In this document: piece after piece, positions 63,632 through 64,000 of the stretch
How positions within the stretch are numbered: the first letter of the stretch is position 1
How the letters are laid out: the number at the start of each line of letters is the position of its first letter
Assembly: GCA_018673175.1 (NCBI GenBank)
Contig: JABHDF010000024.1
Coordinates: 1-64,000 of the forward strand
Source of the DNA: Rhodobiaceae bacterium
Lineage (GTDB): Bacteria; Pseudomonadota; Alphaproteobacteria; RS24
Direction of reading: 5' to 3'
Length of the DNA: 64,000 bases
The notes under the pieces: model-generated
The model's database searches: none
Told to the model about the DNA's origin: nothing
Seen by the model: the letters and a program-made list of their open reading frames with translations, nothing else
Translations under genes and position numbers: made by a program

Positions 63632-64000
63632 TTAAATCAAATAAATGAGGGGAAATAGAACGATCCAGAGCAGATCGACCATGTGCCAAAATATGCCGCC
63701 ACTTTCCAATGTCTGCGTGGCGCTGCCATCTGGCGCACCGCGCGCAACACGCCAAAGAAAAAACAAGACGCCAAGTCCAACCAAAACATGCAACAGATGA
63801 ATGCCTGTAAACATATAGTACAGGGTGAAAAACTCATTGCTATTTAGGGTAATGCCGGCGGCAATTTTTTCACCAAACTCAAGGAATTTGATCCCCACGA
63901 ATCCGACACCGCAGGCAAAGGCCGGAATCAGTAATCTCGCGCCTGTTTGTGTCTTGCCTTTCCTATATTGAAAAACGCCAAGCGCGACAAACCACGAGCT
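63632..64000 (-). CDS. Cytochrome c oxidase subunit III family protein (NorE-like), 5' part outside window
   Basis: Membrane subunit III-type protein; the frame is open to the right edge, so the start lies beyond it. 122 residues are visible. Segments include LLIPAFACGVGFVGIKFLEFGEK, FYTLYYM-like FFTLYYMFTGIHLLHVLVGLG with the conserved His pair, and GGIFWHMVDLLWIVLFPLIYLI with the terminal WH motif of the family. With the NorF-like gene behind it, this may belong to a nitric oxide reductase or other haem-copper oxidase cluster to the right. Confidence 0.88.
   Translation of the reverse strand, partial: SSWFVALGVFQYRKGKTQTGARLLIPAFACGVGFVGIKFLEFGEKIAAGITLNSNEFFTLYYMFTGIHLLHVLVGLGVLFFLWRVARGAPDGSATQTLESGGIFWHMVDLLWIVLFPLIYLI

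Noticed and set aside
1..64000. CRISPR arrays, insertion sequences, prophage, toxin-antitoxin or restriction genes
   Set aside because: I looked for regular repeats, transposase motifs and defence-type genes and saw none; all large frames have ordinary chromosomal functions.

Overview
The window looks like a chromosomal stretch of a free-living, probably aquatic, heterotrophic alphaproteobacterium. The reasons are the fused IspDF, the dusB-ntrB-ntrC and ntrY-ntrX-trkA-dat-hfq gene orders, the tmk-holB-metG block, HspQ, SdhE next to Mfd, RecG followed by DUF502, and glmU-glmS. These are inferences from gene content and order; no 16S gene is present. I see no integrase, transposase, phage gene, CRISPR array or plasmid function. 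Genes are densely packed, with many 1-4 base overlaps.

Layout. 1-5.8 kb: ispDF (cut by the left edge), divergent dusB-ntrB-ntrC, then a CoA-transferase. 5.8-9.5 kb: leftward envelope genes (solute-binding protein, hexapeptide acyltransferase, YiiX-like hydrolase, HspQ). 9.6-22 kb: accessory catabolic genes (old yellow enzyme, GST, hotdog thioesterase, DUF3604 protein, malyl-CoA-lyase-type enzyme with an AAHS transporter, NAPE-PLD-like hydrolase, two nitroreductases with an HxlR regulator, copper amine oxidase), ending at tRNA-Ser(UGA). 22.3-27.8 kb: housekeeping (rlpA, D,D-carboxypeptidase, tmk, holB, metG). 27.9-35.7 kb: ntrY-ntrX-trkA-trkH-dat-hfq. 35.7-43.9 kb: leftward mazG, a frameshifted pilin gene, a metallo-hydrolase, tatD and an SDR; then a DsbA-family gene, and mfd and sdhE. 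44-53 kb: recG, DUF502, a second frameshifted small gene, a phosphotransferase/DUF6285 pair, a 32-residue lipoprotein, small proteins, and glmU-glmS. 53-64 kb: acyl-CoA dehydrogenase, a haem membrane protein with a crotonase, a SulP-STAS-cNMP fusion transporter, GPH and GntP transporters, an aldehyde dehydrogenase, and oxidase subunits IV and III running off the right edge.

How it works together. Two nitrogen-related two-component systems (NtrBC, NtrYX) flank the accessory block. Both are usually neighbours, so the ntr cluster has been opened by about 23 kb. The catabolic genes suggest use of small organic acids, amines, aldehydes and acyl-CoA intermediates. The wall and UDP-GlcNAc genes, the DNA repair genes (mfd, recG) and the K+ uptake genes (trkA, trkH) are ordinary housekeeping.

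Most notable. The Hfq at the canonical hfq locus keeps its distal RNA face and the YKH motif but has lost most of the proximal-pocket and rim residues known from E. coli Hfq. Two small genes (a type IV pilin and an acidic unknown) are each put out of frame by one base in a homopolymer. A single inversion of about 27.8-38.65 kb would rebuild a metG-tatD-hydrolase order common in relatives. I did not find a clearly new multi-gene system.
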